From assembly GCF_001995175.1 (NCBI RefSeq), contig NZ_MUKN01000005.1, positions 33,293 to 97,292 of the forward strand: a stretch of 64,000 nucleotides of DNA. Reading direction: 5' to 3'. Position 1 is the stretch's first letter; each line of letters begins with the position of its first letter. The notes below the pieces were generated by a model, which was not told the origin of the DNA, ran no database searches, and saw nothing but the letters and a program-made list of their open reading frames with translations. The position numbers and the translations under genes are program-made. The DNA is from Rathayibacter rhapontici (GTDB lineage: Bacteria > Actinomycetota > Actinomycetes > Actinomycetales > Microbacteriaceae). Below are positions 8,528 through 16,914 of the stretch, one piece after another.

Positions 8528-8542
8528 TGTGGTCGGACCACA
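8528..8542. promoter_or_regulatory. GntR/LldR operator 2
   Basis: TGTGGTCGGACCACA, the same 7-bp arms as operator 1 with a G in the centre. Centre-to-centre distance is 23 bp, about two helical turns. A minus-10-like TACGGT on the minus strand (8519-8524) lies between the two sites. Operator 2 is also just upstream of the divergent APH gene's minus-10 box. Confidence 0.7.
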
Positions 8543-8559
8543 GGGTGCGGCGCGATGCC

Positions 8560-8574
8560 TAGGCTGTCGGGATG
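8560..8574 (+). promoter_or_regulatory. Minus-10 element of a likely leaderless APH transcript
   Basis: TAGGCT (8560-8565), then six bases, then ATG 8572, with no Shine-Dalgarno. Position suggests transcription starts at the A of the start codon. Confidence 0.4.
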
Positions 8575-9276
8575 ACCGGACCGGACCTCTCGCGGCAGTA
8601 CTCGCTCGAGGGGGCCGTGATCCCCGCGATCGCCCGACGGCTCGGCGGGGAGCGGCCCGAGCTCGCCTGGCGGAACCAGGCGGACGGGCTGACGTTCCGG
8701 GTGCCGGCCGGGTACCTGAAGTGGAACCCCGCGGGCACCGGCATCGACCTGCGGCGGGAGGCGGTGCGGCTGCGCTGGCTGGAGGGCCGTCATCCGGCGC
8801 CCCGGGTGCTGGACGAGGGGGACGAGGACGGCGGCCAGTGGCTGCTCACGGCACCGGTCGCAGGGCGCAGCGCCGTCGATCCGCACTGGCTGGCGCGGCC
8901 CGAGACGGCGGTGCGCGCGATCGCTCGGGGTCTGCGCGCGCTGCACGCCGTCCCCGTGGACGACCTGCCGGACGAGCTCCGCCACGACTCCTGGTTCCAC
9001 CGCGGGGCGGTGCCGGAGCCCGAACAGCCCGTGCTCGTGCACGGCGACGCCTGCGCCCCGAACGCGATGATCGACGACGACGGCTCCTGGAGCGGAACGG
9101 TGGACGTCGGCGACCTCGGAGTGGGCGACCGCTGGGCCGACCTCGCCGTGGCGGCGATGAGCCTCGGCTGGAACTACGGAGACGGATTCACCCGCCTCCT
9201 GCTCGAGGAGTACGGCATCGCGCCGGACGAGGAGCGCGCCGCCGCCTACCGCGCGCTCTGGGCCGCGGAGTCCTGA
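8572..9276 (+). CDS. APH-family phosphotransferase (aminoglycoside phosphotransferase fold)
   Basis: A 234-residue small-molecule kinase. The catalytic Brenner-type motif is VLVHGDACAPNAMIDDDG (about residues 153-170, catalytic Asp in HGDA, Asn in PNAM), followed by the metal-binding VDVGDLGVGDRWADLA, where the usual D-x-G is present. The N-lobe has DGLTFRVPAGYLKWNP, with a Lys in the expected ATP-lysine position. This resembles the aminoglycoside 3'-phosphotransferase-like branch; the real substrate may be an unrelated metabolite, so a resistance role is not established. It is divergent from the GntR gene and ends ten bases from the convergent YihY gene. Confidence 0.8.
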   Translation: MTGPDLSRQYSLEGAVIPAIARRLGGERPELAWRNQADGLTFRVPAGYLKWNPAGTGIDLRREAVRLRWLEGRHPAPRVLDEGDEDGGQWLLTAPVAGRSAVDPHWLARPETAVRAIARGLRALHAVPVDDLPDELRHDSWFHRGAVPEPEQPVLVHGDACAPNAMIDDDGSWSGTVDVGDLGVGDRWADLAVAAMSLGWNYGDGFTRLLLEEYGIAPDEERAAAYRALWAAES

Positions 9277-9286
9277 GACCCGCGGC

Positions 9287-10378
9287 TCACTTCGCGGAGT
9301 CGTCCTTCGCGTCGTCCGCCTGCGCCGACTTCTTGTTCTCGGACGCGAGGCGCAGCCACCGGCCGTCGCGCAGGTCCTGCTCGTGCACGGCGGCCTTCTT
9401 GTCGCTGGCGGCGGTGTCCCGCGGCGGGAGCTGGATGGTCTCCTCCGCCTCGATGCCGGCCTGCAGCTCGCGGCCGCGCTCGAGCTCCGCGTCGAACTCC
9501 GCCCCGAAGAGCAGCGCGATGTTGGTGATCCAGATCCAGAGCAGGAAGACGATCACCGCTCCGAGCGAGCCGTACGTCTTGTCGTAGTTCGAGAAGTTGG
9601 CGACGTAGAAGCCGAAGCCGAGCGAGGCGACGAGCCAGATCAGCAGGGCGAGGACCGATCCCGCTCCGATCCAACGGAACTTCGGCTGGCGGATGTTCGG
9701 CGACCAGTAGTAGAGGATCGCGACGATGACGATCGCGATGACGAGCAGCACCGGCCACTTCGCGATGTTCCAGACGAGGAGAGCGGAGGAGCCGAGGCCG
9801 ACCACGTCGCCCACGGCCTCGGCCACGGGGCCGCTGAGGACGAGGATCAGCGCGGCGACGACGATCAGCACGACCGTGGCGAGCGTCACGCCGAGCATCG
9901 TCGGGCGCAGCTTCCAGAACGGGCGCCCCTCGTCGATCTCGTAGACGCGGTTCATGGCGCGGCCGAACGCTCCGACGTAGCCGGAGGCCGACCAGAGGGC
10001 GCCGAGGACACCGGTGACGAACGCGACGCCCGCGGCCGGCGAGCTCGTGAGCGACTGGATGGGATCGCGCAGGACGTCGACGACCTGCGCGGAGGCGAGG
10101 TTCCCGACCAGCTCGAGCACGGTGTCGGTGGTGGCCTGCGCCTGGCCGAAGAGGCCGAGGACCGAGACGATCGCCAGCAGGGCGGGGAAGAGCGCGAGGA
10201 CGGCGTAGTAGGTGAGGGCCGCGGCGAGGTCGGTGCACTGGTCGGCGCCGAACTCGCGGAGGGTCTTCTTCAGCACGTAGCCCCACGACCGCTTCGTCAG
10301 GTCGCTCAGCTCGTCGGGCTTGCGCGCGTCGTCGGGTGCGGGCGCGCTCTTCTCTCGGGTCGTGCTCTTCTCGGCCAT
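9287..10378 (-). CDS. YihY/virulence factor BrkB family membrane protein
   Basis: A 363-residue inner-membrane protein with about six transmembrane helices. Family landmarks: LREFGADQCTDLAAALTYYA, VLALFPALLAIVSVLGLFGQ, ALWSASGYVGAFGRAMNRVY, NIAKWPVLLVIAIVIVAILY, SLGFGFYVANFSNYDKTYGS and LGAVIVFLLWIWITNIALLF followed by GAEFDAELERGRE. The molecular function of this family, once misnamed RNase BN, is unknown. Residues 1-30 and the last about 60 residues are charged and cytosolic. The promoter region towards the MFS gene is short. Confidence 0.88.
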   Translation of the reverse strand: MAEKSTTREKSAPAPDDARKPDELSDLTKRSWGYVLKKTLREFGADQCTDLAAALTYYAVLALFPALLAIVSVLGLFGQAQATTDTVLELVGNLASAQVVDVLRDPIQSLTSSPAAGVAFVTGVLGALWSASGYVGAFGRAMNRVYEIDEGRPFWKLRPTMLGVTLATVVLIVVAALILVLSGPVAEAVGDVVGLGSSALLVWNIAKWPVLLVIAIVIVAILYYWSPNIRQPKFRWIGAGSVLALLIWLVASLGFGFYVANFSNYDKTYGSLGAVIVFLLWIWITNIALLFGAEFDAELERGRELQAGIEAEETIQLPPRDTAASDKKAAVHEQDLRDGRWLRLASENKKSAQADDAKDDSAK

Positions 10379-10450
10379 GCGGCCACGCTACGGTGCCGGG
10401 CGATCCCGCGGTGGCCCTTGACGGCGGTGCCCGGCGCTGTCAGGCGACGC

Positions 10451-11657
10451 TCAGCCGGCCGGGAGCCGCGGTGCTCGACGCTGCCGCGCGGCGGCGATCG
10501 TGCCGAAGACGAGGAACGACGTCGTCGACGCGAGGACGACCAGCAGCGGTGCGTCCCATCCGCCGCTGGTGTCGTGCGCGATGCCGAGCACGGTCGGCGC
10601 CGTCGCGGCGACCGCGTAGCCGATGCCCTGCACGGTCGCCGAGAGCCGGGACGCGTGGGCGTCGGACTGCGAGAGCCGCACCACGAGGACGAACACCACC
10701 GTGAATCCGCCGCCCTGCGCGATCCCGCCCAGGGTGCACCACAGCGCCCAGAGGTCGGGCGCGAGCAGGAGGCCGGCGGGGACCGTGCACCAGAGCGAGC
10801 CGACGAGCGCGATGCTGCCCAGCGGGGCGAGTCGGCGGACGAGCAGCGGGACGCCGAGCGCACCGACGACGGCGGCGACCTGGAAGACGGAGGAGCTCGC
10901 TCCCGCGGTCTCGACCGAGAAGCCGTTGCGGTCGACGAGGAGGCTCGGCAGCCACGCGGTCACGCCGTAGTAGGAGAACGCCTGGCTGGAGAAGCAGACC
11001 GCCAGCGCGAGGACCGTGGCGCTGCGGAAGACGCGCGGGGGAGCGGCGGCGAGGCCCGGCGGGCGGCACCGGGCGCGGGACGGGCCGGAACGCGCCGGAG
11101 GGGCCCGCGACGGCGAGCCAGCCCAGCAGTGCGAGCGCCGAGAGGACGAGCCAGGCCAGCAGGGCCCCGCGCCAGCCGAGCGCGTGCGCCAGGGGTGCGG
11201 TGCCGAGGGAGGTGATCGTCGAGCCGATGTTGAGCGCCGCCGTGTAGACGCCGGTGGTGAGATCGACCCGCCGAGCCGGGACGTCGCGCCGGATGACGAC
11301 GGGGACGACGACGTTGCCGATCGTGATGAAGACGCCGATGAGGATCGTGCCCGCGACGACCGCGGCGGTGTCGCCGGCCGAGCGGACGACGGTGCCCAGG
11401 GCGACGCCGAGGACCGTCGCCGTCACGGCGGCGTCCGGTCCGGCCCGCCGGATGACCAGGAGGGCGAGCGGAGTCGCGAGGGAGAAGCAGAGCACGGGGA
11501 TGCTCGTGAGGATCCCCGCCTGACCGGAGGACAGGGCCAGGTCGTCGCGGACGGCGTCGATCACCGGGGCGACCGCGACGATCGGACCGCGGAGGACGAG
11601 GGCGACGAGCGAGACGGCGACGACGAAGAGCCAGGGGGCGCTCCGACGGGGCGTCAT
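10451..11657 (-). CDS. MFS transporter, CynX/NimT-like (frameshifted)
   Basis: About 400 residues with 12 predicted transmembrane segments. The N-half starts LFVVAVSLVALVLRGPIVAV, typical of the cyanate/nitroimidazole (CynX/NimT) branch, with TLGIV-like and VVPVVIRRDVPARRV loops. The C-half reads VLALAVCFSSQAFSYYGVTA then WLPSLLVDRNG. The two halves are in different frames and the break lies near 11040-11085 in the central cytoplasmic loop. The length leaves a remainder of one, so two bases were lost or one gained. The transported compound is unknown. Confidence 0.78.
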
Positions 11658-11694
11658 CGGCGCATCGAGGAGGGGTCGGACCGGCGCACCCGGC

Positions 11695-12255
11695 TCAGCT
11701 GCCGAGCTGGGAGAGGAGCCCGGCGATGTTGACGAGGAACATCAGGCCGCCGACGGCGATGCCCACGACGCCCAGGATCAGGCCGGCGGTCGCCATGCCC
11801 CGGCCGATGCCGGTGACGGAGGCCGCCGCCCGTCCGCGCACGGAGAAGACGATGGCGAGGATCGAGGGGACGAACAGCAGGTTGAACACGAGGCTGAGGA
11901 TCCCCATCACGAGGCTCGCGATCGCCATCGGGTTGCGGCCGGACGCGGCAGTGGAGTCGTACGGGTTCGCGGCGTACGGGTTCGCTCCGTACGGGGCGGC
12001 CGAGTACGGGTCCGCTCCGTACGCTGCGGACGGGACCGCCGGATCCGAGCCGGAGGCCGCCGCCGGAGGGGTGCCGTACGCCGCTCCGGGCGAACCGGCC
12101 TGCGGCGCGCTCGGCGTGCCGTAGAGCGGAGCCTGCGGAGCGGACGGGCGCGACCGGTCGGTCCAGGCCGAGCCGTCCCAGTAGAGCTCCGAGCCGAGGT
12201 CGGCGGGGTGCGGGTACCATCCGGGCGCGGGGGTGCGGGGGGAGTCGTCGGACAT
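11695..12255 (-). CDS. DUF2510/DUF4190 membrane protein
   Basis: A 186-residue protein with three parts: an N-terminal DUF2510 motif (PGWYPHPADLGSELYWDGSA then WTDRS), a Pro/Ala/Tyr-rich linker (residues about 38-105) with repeats of the type YGANPYAANPY, and a C-terminal DUF4190 module of two transmembrane helices (MAIASLVMGILSLVFNLLFV and MATAGLILGVVGIAVGGLMF). This architecture is very common in actinobacteria and has no assigned function; the YGxNPY linker repeats suggest an extended, flexible segment. ATG 12255 gives the usual MSDDSPRTPAPGWYPHP start. Confidence 0.85.
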   Translation of the reverse strand: MSDDSPRTPAPGWYPHPADLGSELYWDGSAWTDRSRPSAPQAPLYGTPSAPQAGSPGAAYGTPPAAASGSDPAVPSAAYGADPYSAAPYGANPYAANPYDSTAASGRNPMAIASLVMGILSLVFNLLFVPSILAIVFSVRGRAAASVTGIGRGMATAGLILGVVGIAVGGLMFLVNIAGLLSQLGS

Positions 12256-12290
12256 GGGGCGATTCTAGGGCGCGGCGACGGCCTCGACCG

Positions 12291-12668
12291 TCAGTCCTTC
12301 GGCTGCTCGATGCCCAGTGCGTTGCCGTCGGGGTCGAGGATCCAGGCCGCCCAGACGCTGCCGCGATCGGCGACGCCGTCGACGGTGCGCAGCTCGTCGC
12401 TGTCGTAGTCCTCCGGCGTCACTCCGCGAGCCGCGAGGGCGTCGAGCTCGGCGCGGAGGTCCCCGACGCGCCAGGCCGCCTTCGTCTGCTCGTCCTTCGA
12501 GCCGGTCGTGCTGGCGGTCACCGTCAGGCGCGTCCCTCCCGTCGAGTAGGCGATGGCGGAGTCGGACTCCTCCAGCACCTCCAAGCCGAGGGCGTCGGCG
12601 TAGAACCTGCGCGAGGCGGCGAGATCCGTCGAGAGGAGGACGGGACCGATGGGTGAGTCGGAGAGCAC
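12291..12668 (-). CDS. VOC (glyoxalase/bleomycin-resistance fold) protein
   Basis: A 125-residue single-domain vicinal-oxygen-chelate protein: VLLSTDLAASRRFYADALGL (first beta-alpha unit), then AWRVGDLRAELDALAARGV and WAAWILDPDGNALGIEQ (the family's final DPDGN motif). Such proteins act as dioxygenases, isomerases or drug-binding proteins; nothing here identifies the substrate. GTG 12668 is chosen because it gives the normal family start and has GAAAGG a few bases upstream. It is divergent from a small hypothetical gene. Confidence 0.82.
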   Translation of the reverse strand: MLSDSPIGPVLLSTDLAASRRFYADALGLEVLEESDSAIAYSTGGTRLTVTASTTGSKDEQTKAAWRVGDLRAELDALAARGVTPEDYDSDELRTVDGVADRGSVWAAWILDPDGNALGIEQPKD

Positions 12669-12834
12669 GGGAGCACCTTTCGTCGAGGAGCCGCACGGGC
12701 GCGGTGCGGCGGCTCCAGCCCACGCCGGAGCCGGTGGATCGACAAGGGGTTGCCAACGGCGCTGTCCCGAACACGCAGTGCGGAGGCGCTCCCCGCGACC
12801 CGCGCGCAGACTGTCCCCGGCGCGAGGAGGCGTG

Positions 12835-13026
12835 ATGGACGGGTTCGAGGAACGGGACGCGGCGGTGCTCGCCGATCTCGTCTCGCTGGTGGCCGGACTC
12901 GTCGGCACCGAGGCTCTCGACGCTCGGCAGCGGGACGTGCTGGCCCGCGCGCTCGCGGTCGAGGACTCCGGCGCGATCGGCCCGGGGCTCGACGCGCTGG
13001 CGATCCGGCTCCGCACCGCGGGCTGA
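12835..13026 (+). CDS. Small hypothetical helical protein (63 aa)
   Basis: I do not recognise it. ATG 12835 has a strong GAGGAGG eight bases upstream, which supports it as a real gene. The product is acidic and predicted to be helical (for example RDAAVLADLVSLVAGLVGTE), with no cysteine, signal peptide or membrane segment. It ends four bases before the convergent TetR gene's stop. A similar-sized helical protein (13852-14085) lies on the other side of TetR. Confidence 0.6.
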   Translation: MDGFEERDAAVLADLVSLVAGLVGTEALDARQRDVLARALAVEDSGAIGPGLDALAIRLRTAG

Positions 13027-13029
13027 CGC

Positions 13030-13606
13030 TCAGTCGCGGATCACGGCCCGCTCGAGCGCCGCCGCCAGCACCTCGAGCGCTCGGCCCGGAGTCGTCCCGC
13101 TCCCGGGCACGAGCATCCGCAGTCGCAGTCCGTCGACGAGCGCGAGGATCAGCTCCACGTGCTGCTCCAGGGGTCCGCGCCGCAGCACGCCCTCCGCGGC
13201 GAGCAGATCGATCCAGCGCACGGCGCTCGCGCGGCTGCTCGCGTCGATCGCGGCGACCAGAGCCCGGCCCTGCTCCGTCGATCCCGGACCGGCGGACGCC
13301 GCGTGCAGCGCGAACCAGCCGCCCAGGGCGGGAGGCGCGTCCTCGGCCGGGAGGAACTGCCGACGCACTCCAGCAGCCTCTCGAGCGGATCCACGCGCCG
13401 GTCCTCGATCCGCAGGTCCCCGAGCCCGAGGTGGAAGAGCTCGGCGACCACCGCGTCGTAGAGGTCGCGCTGCGAGGGGAAGTGGTGGCGCAGCGTGCTG
13501 GCGCCGATGCCGCGCGCGCTGCGACGGAGCGGACGCTGAGCGCGGCGACTCCGTGCTCGGCTGCGAGCGCGCGGGCGGCCTCGAGGATCTGCACGCGTCT
13601 CTCCAT
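13030..13606 (-). CDS. TetR-family transcriptional regulator (two frameshifts)
   Basis: The corrected product is 192 residues. The DNA-binding domain reads MERRVQILEAARALAAEHGV, then AALSVRSVAARAGIGASTLR and HHFPSQRDLYDAVVAEL, a standard TetR helix-turn-helix. The C-terminal ligand domain (WFALHAASAGPGSTEQ, LILALVDGLRLRML) resembles TetR_C groups of actinobacterial repressors. Two breaks, near 13510 and near 13360, each fit loss of one C in a GCCGG or GGCCAG context; the length is two short of a multiple of three. ATG 13606 follows AGGAGG. A long palindrome and a repeated half-site lie upstream, so it is probably self-regulated. No obvious target operon is adjacent. Confidence 0.8.
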
Positions 13607-13649
13607 CGGAACGTCCTCCTGATCGGCCTGTATTCGTTGGAGCCGCGGT

Positions 13650-13675
13650 GGCACACCGTACCGGTACAGCGTGCC
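13650..13675. promoter_or_regulatory. Probable TetR operator palindrome
   Basis: A 26-bp imperfect palindrome centred on the perfect decamer GTACCGGTAC, with GGCAC and GTGCC at its ends; two symmetric position pairs mismatch. It lies about 45-70 bases upstream of the TetR start, a usual place for autoregulation. It also lies upstream of the divergent 77-residue gene. Confidence 0.6.
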
Positions 13676-13685
13676 GCCCCCGCCC

Positions 13686-13698
13686 GGCACACCGTACC
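13686..13698. promoter_or_regulatory. Second TetR operator half-site
   Basis: GGCACACCGTACC repeats exactly the left 13 bases of the palindrome at 13650, 36 bases further on. It may be an auxiliary repressor site. Confidence 0.45.
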
Positions 13699-13851
13699 AG
13701 CCCGGAGTCGGTGCGGCGAGCGGAGTCGTCCACGCCGCCCCTGTACGGGAAACGAAGCCGACGCCCGTTCCGGCGCTCTCCCCGCGGACGCCTTTGCCAA
13801 GGTGGAGGAGACCTCGACGGACGCCGGCAGCCCGCGTCCGGGATCGGATGC

Positions 13852-14085
13852 ATGAACTCGGACCGCAGTGCGCAGCCGCTCTCCGTCGACGACGCCCTGG
13901 CGGTGGTGGCGGTCCTCGCCGTCCTCGAGGGCGCCCTCGTCTCGGACGCCCTGCCCGAGGGTGTCGAGGCGGTGCTGGTGCACCACCTGGTGCAGAACGA
14001 CCTCCTGCTCTCCGGAGCCGATCGCGGCGAGCTCCTGGACGCCCTGCGCGGCCTGGACGAGCGCGTGCGCGCGGTGCTCGGCTGA
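13852..14085 (+). CDS. Small hypothetical protein (77 aa)
   Basis: Not recognised. The product starts [20 protein letters not shown] and continues as predicted amphipathic helices ([37 protein letters not shown]). It is acidic with no membrane segment. The upstream in-frame extension is Arg/Pro-rich and crosses the TetR operator, so ATG 13852 is preferred, although its ribosome binding site is weak (GGGATCGG). It lies between the TetR gene and thrS and could be under TetR control. Confidence 0.5.
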   Translation: MNSDRSAQPLSVDDALAVVAVLAVLEGALVSDALPEGVEAVLVHHLVQNDLLLSGADRGELLDALRGLDERVRAVLG

Positions 14086-14182
14086 CGTCCGTCCGCCGCC
14101 GCCCCGCCCCCCTCCGGCACGTCCCCGCGCACGCGGGCGACTAAAGTCGAGGGGTTGGCGAAGCCCTGAGGAGTGTCCGCGC

Positions 14183-16186
14183 GTGTCGAACGAACCGTCG
14201 AATCCGTCCGAGATCGAGTCCCCCGCGGTGGTGACCGAGGCCGGGACGGGCTTCACGCACTTCTCCGACCGGGCCGTCGTCGCGATCCGCGTGAACGGCG
14301 AGCTGAAGGACCTGGCCGCCGACGTCGTCCCGGGCGACCGCATCGAGCCGGTCCTGATCTCCTCGCCGGACGGGCTGAACGTCCTCCGCCACTCCGCCGC
14401 GCACGTGCTCGCCCAGGCGGTGCAGCAGATCAACCCGGAGGCGAAGCTGGGCATCGGCCCGCCCGTGACCGACGGCTTCTACTACGACTTCGACGTCGAG
14501 GAGCCCTTCACGCCCGAGGCGATGAAGGCGCTCGAGAAGGCGATGGACCGCATCGTCCGTCAGGGGCAGCGCTTCGTGCGCCGCGTCGTCACCGAGGACG
14601 AGGCCCGCGCCGAGCTGTCCGCGGAGCCCTACAAGCTGGAGCTCATCGGCATCAAGGGCGGCGGCGGCGAGGAGGAGTCGGTCGAGGTCGGCGGCGCCGA
14701 GCTCACGATCTACGACAACGTCGACCCGCGCACGGGGGAGAACGTGTGGAAGGACCTCTGCCGCGGTCCCCACCTGCCGAACACCCGCATGATCGGCAAC
14801 GGCTACGCGCTCACCCGCAACGCCGCGGCCTACTGGCGCGGGTCCGAGAAGAACCCGCAGCTCCAGCGCGTCTACGGCACCGCGTGGCCGACGAAGGACG
14901 AGCTGCGCGCGCATCAGGCCCGCCTCGAGGAGGCCGCGCGCCGCGACCACCGCAAGCTCGGGCACGAGCTCGACCTGTTCTCGTTCCCGGACGAGATCGG
15001 CTCCGGTCTCGCGGTGTTCCACCCCAAGGGCGGCATCATCCGCTACGAGATCGAGCAGTACATGCGCGAGCAGCTGCTCGCGCACGACTACGAGCTCGTC
15101 TACACGCCCCACATCACCAAGGGCGACCTCTTCACCACCAGCGGTCACCTGCAGTGGTACTCCGAGGGCATGTTCCCCCCGATGCACCTCGACGAGCTGC
15201 AGGACGAGGACGGGAACATCACCCGCCAGGGCCAGGACTACTACCTCAAGCCCATGAACTGCCCGTTCCACAACCTGATCTTCCGCTCGCGCGGACGCAG
15301 CTACCGCGAGCTGCCGCTGCGCCTCGCGGAGTTCGGCACCGTCTACCGCTACGAGAAGAGCGGGACCCTCCAGGGCCTCACGCGCGTGCGCGGGCTCACC
15401 CAGGACGACGCGCACATCTACGTGACGCAGGAGGACGTGGCGGCCGAGCTCACCCGCAACCTCGAGTTCGTGCTGCAGGTCCTGCGCGACTACGGCCTGA
15501 ACGACTTCTACCTCGAGCTCTCCACCAACGAGGAGGGGAACCCGAAGTTCGTCGGCGCCCCCGAGCAGTGGGAGGCGGCGATCGAGTCCCTCCGCGCGGT
15601 CGCGGTGGAGTCGGGTCTCGAGCTGGTCCCGGATCCGGGCGGAGCGGCGTTCTACGGTCCGAAGATCTCCGTGCAGGCGCGCGACGCGATCGGCCGCACC
15701 TGGCAGATGTCGACGATCCAGCTCGACTTCAACCAGCCCGAGCGCTTCGAGCTGGAGTACACCGCGTCCGACGGCACCAAGAAGCGCCCGGTGATGATCC
15801 ACCGCGCGCTGTTCGGCTCGATCGAGCGCTTCTTCGCGATCCTCACCGAGCACTACGCCGGGGCCTTCCCCGTCTGGCTCTCGCCGGTGCAGGTCGTCGG
15901 CATCCCGATCGCGGACGAGTACCTGCCCTACCTCGAGGAGGTCGTGGGCGAGCTCAAGCGCTCCGGCGTCCGCGCCGAGATCGACTACTCCAGCGACCGG
16001 ATGCAGAAGAAGATCCGCAACGCCACGCTGCAGAAGGTGCCGTTCCAGATCATCGTCGGCGAGAAGGACCGCGACGCCGGTGCCGTCAGCTTCCGCTTCC
16101 GCGACGGCACCCAGGAGAACGGCATCCCCGTCGCCGATGCGGTGGCGCGGATCCGCGAGGCGATCGCGTCGAAGGCGCAGGTGTGA
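14183..16186 (+). CDS. thrS: Threonyl-tRNA synthetase
   Basis: A 667-residue class II synthetase that charges tRNA-Thr. Order of domains: TGS domain (residues about 1-75, [19 protein letters not shown]), editing domain with [12 protein letters not shown] (H-x3-H), catalytic core with [19 protein letters not shown] (motif 1 area), [14 protein letters not shown] (Zn-binding Cys), [20 protein letters not shown] (motif 2), [14 protein letters not shown] (motif 3), and a C-terminal anticodon-binding domain ([20 protein letters not shown]). GTG 14183 follows TGAGGAG at ten bases. I see no T-box leader. The stop overlaps the next gene by GTGA. Confidence 0.96.
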   Translation: MSNEPSNPSEIESPAVVTEAGTGFTHFSDRAVVAIRVNGELKDLAADVVPGDRIEPVLISSPDGLNVLRHSAAHVLAQAVQQINPEAKLGIGPPVTDGFYYDFDVEEPFTPEAMKALEKAMDRIVRQGQRFVRRVVTEDEARAELSAEPYKLELIGIKGGGGEEESVEVGGAELTIYDNVDPRTGENVWKDLCRGPHLPNTRMIGNGYALTRNAAAYWRGSEKNPQLQRVYGTAWPTKDELRAHQARLEEAARRDHRKLGHELDLFSFPDEIGSGLAVFHPKGGIIRYEIEQYMREQLLAHDYELVYTPHITKGDLFTTSGHLQWYSEGMFPPMHLDELQDEDGNITRQGQDYYLKPMNCPFHNLIFRSRGRSYRELPLRLAEFGTVYRYEKSGTLQGLTRVRGLTQDDAHIYVTQEDVAAELTRNLEFVLQVLRDYGLNDFYLELSTNEEGNPKFVGAPEQWEAAIESLRAVAVESGLELVPDPGGAAFYGPKISVQARDAIGRTWQMSTIQLDFNQPERFELEYTASDGTKKRPVMIHRALFGSIERFFAILTEHYAGAFPVWLSPVQVVGIPIADEYLPYLEEVVGELKRSGVRAEIDYSSDRMQKKIRNATLQKVPFQIIVGEKDRDAGAVSFRFRDGTQENGIPVADAVARIREAIASKAQV

Positions 16187-16737
16187 CCGTGGACGACCTC
16201 GTCCCCGAGGGAGCGGAGGGCTCCGCGCACCTCGCGGGCGTCCCCGACGAGTTCCAGCGGCTGTGGACCCCGCATCGGATGGTCTACATCCAGAAGGGGC
16301 AGCCCGGCGCCGACGACTGCCCGTTCTGCGTCGCCCCGACGCTGAGCGACGAGGAGGCGCTGATCGTCGCCCGCGGCGAGCACGCGTACGTGCTGCTCAA
16401 CCTCTTCCCGTACAACTCCGGCCACCTGCTCGTCTGCCCGTACCGGCACATCCCGCTCTACGACGAGGCCACCCCGGAAGAAGTGGCCGAGATCGGCGCG
16501 CTCACGCAGACCGCGATGCGCGTGATCCGCGAGGTGTCGAACAACGACGGCTTCAACCTCGGGATGAACCAGGGCGCGGTCGCCGGAGCCGGGATCGCCG
16601 CGCATCTGCACCAGCACGTGGTTCCGCGCTGGGCGACCGACGCGAACTTCTTCCCGATCATCGCCCGGACGAAGGCGCTCCCGCAGCTGCTGGGCGACGT
16701 CCGCGCCAGCATCGCCGCCGCCTGGCCGGCCGAGTAG
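16183..16737 (+). CDS. HIT-family protein (AP4A phosphorylase/hydrolase-like)
   Basis: A 184-residue protein with the histidine-triad motif [10 protein letters not shown] (residues about 145-154) and the preceding [20 protein letters not shown]. An early CPFC motif (about residue 46) marks the actinobacterial subgroup that binds Zn. Family members hydrolyse or phosphorolyse nucleoside phosphates such as AP4A. GTG 16183 overlaps the thrS stop (GTGA), so translation is coupled; a synthetase can make Ap4A as a side product, which fits the pairing (inference). Confidence 0.88.
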   Translation: MTVDDLVPEGAEGSAHLAGVPDEFQRLWTPHRMVYIQKGQPGADDCPFCVAPTLSDEEALIVARGEHAYVLLNLFPYNSGHLLVCPYRHIPLYDEATPEEVAEIGALTQTAMRVIREVSNNDGFNLGMNQGAVAGAGIAAHLHQHVVPRWATDANFFPIIARTKALPQLLGDVRASIAAAWPAE

Positions 16738-16763
16738 TCGGGGTCCGCGCAGGCGGATCTCGG

Positions 16764-16769
16764 TAGACT
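16764..16769 (+). promoter_or_regulatory. Probable minus-10 box of pdxS
   Basis: TAGACT in GGTAGACTGGAC. It gives a leader of about 140 bases before the pdxS ATG, containing a shared motif (16799-16823) and three 24-base tandem repeats. No convincing minus-35. Confidence 0.4.
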
Positions 16770-16798
16770 GGACGGCGCTGTCGGCGGCACACGCGGCA

Positions 16799-16823
16799 GC
16801 GCATCCGGCTCGAGACGCCGCCC
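16799..16823 (+). promoter_or_regulatory. Leader motif shared with yajC
   Basis: GCGCATCCGGCT then CGAGACGCCGCCC. The yajC leader (23273-23297) has the same string with one base less, and in both genes it begins 29 bases after the end of the minus-10 box. The rpsD leader (33765-33772) shares its first eight bases. Function unknown. Confidence 0.45.
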
Positions 16824-16891
16824 GGCCGTCGGCCCGAGACAGAGCCCAGCCGTCGGCGGGCGACAGAGCCCAGCCGTCGGCTGGAGACACA
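16820..16891 (+). repeat. Three 24-bp tandem repeats in the pdxS leader
   Basis: Units at 16820-16843, 16844-16867 and 16868-16891, each close to GCCCAGCCGTCGG followed by a variable triplet and GAGACAGA. The copies differ at about two to five positions. They lie in the untranslated leader, 23 bases before the pdxS ATG, and are not obviously translated. Confidence 0.75.
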
Positions 16892-16914
16892 GCAGAGAAA
16901 CAGGACCCGCGATC

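Noticed and set aside
8572..9276. Aminoglycoside resistance gene
   Set aside because: The fold and Brenner motif fit, but APH-like kinases act on many metabolites and no resistance context is present. Kept as a generic phosphotransferase.
14086..14182. T-box leader upstream of thrS
   Set aside because: Only about 97 bases are available and the T-box sequence TGGNACCGCG-type motif is absent.
14141..15853. A 570-codon minus-strand open frame opposite thrS
   Set aside because: Antisense to an unmistakable threonyl-tRNA synthetase; Leu/Val/Glu-rich shadow frame.
16820..16891. CRISPR array
   Set aside because: The 24-base units are directly adjacent without unique spacers and no cas genes are present.
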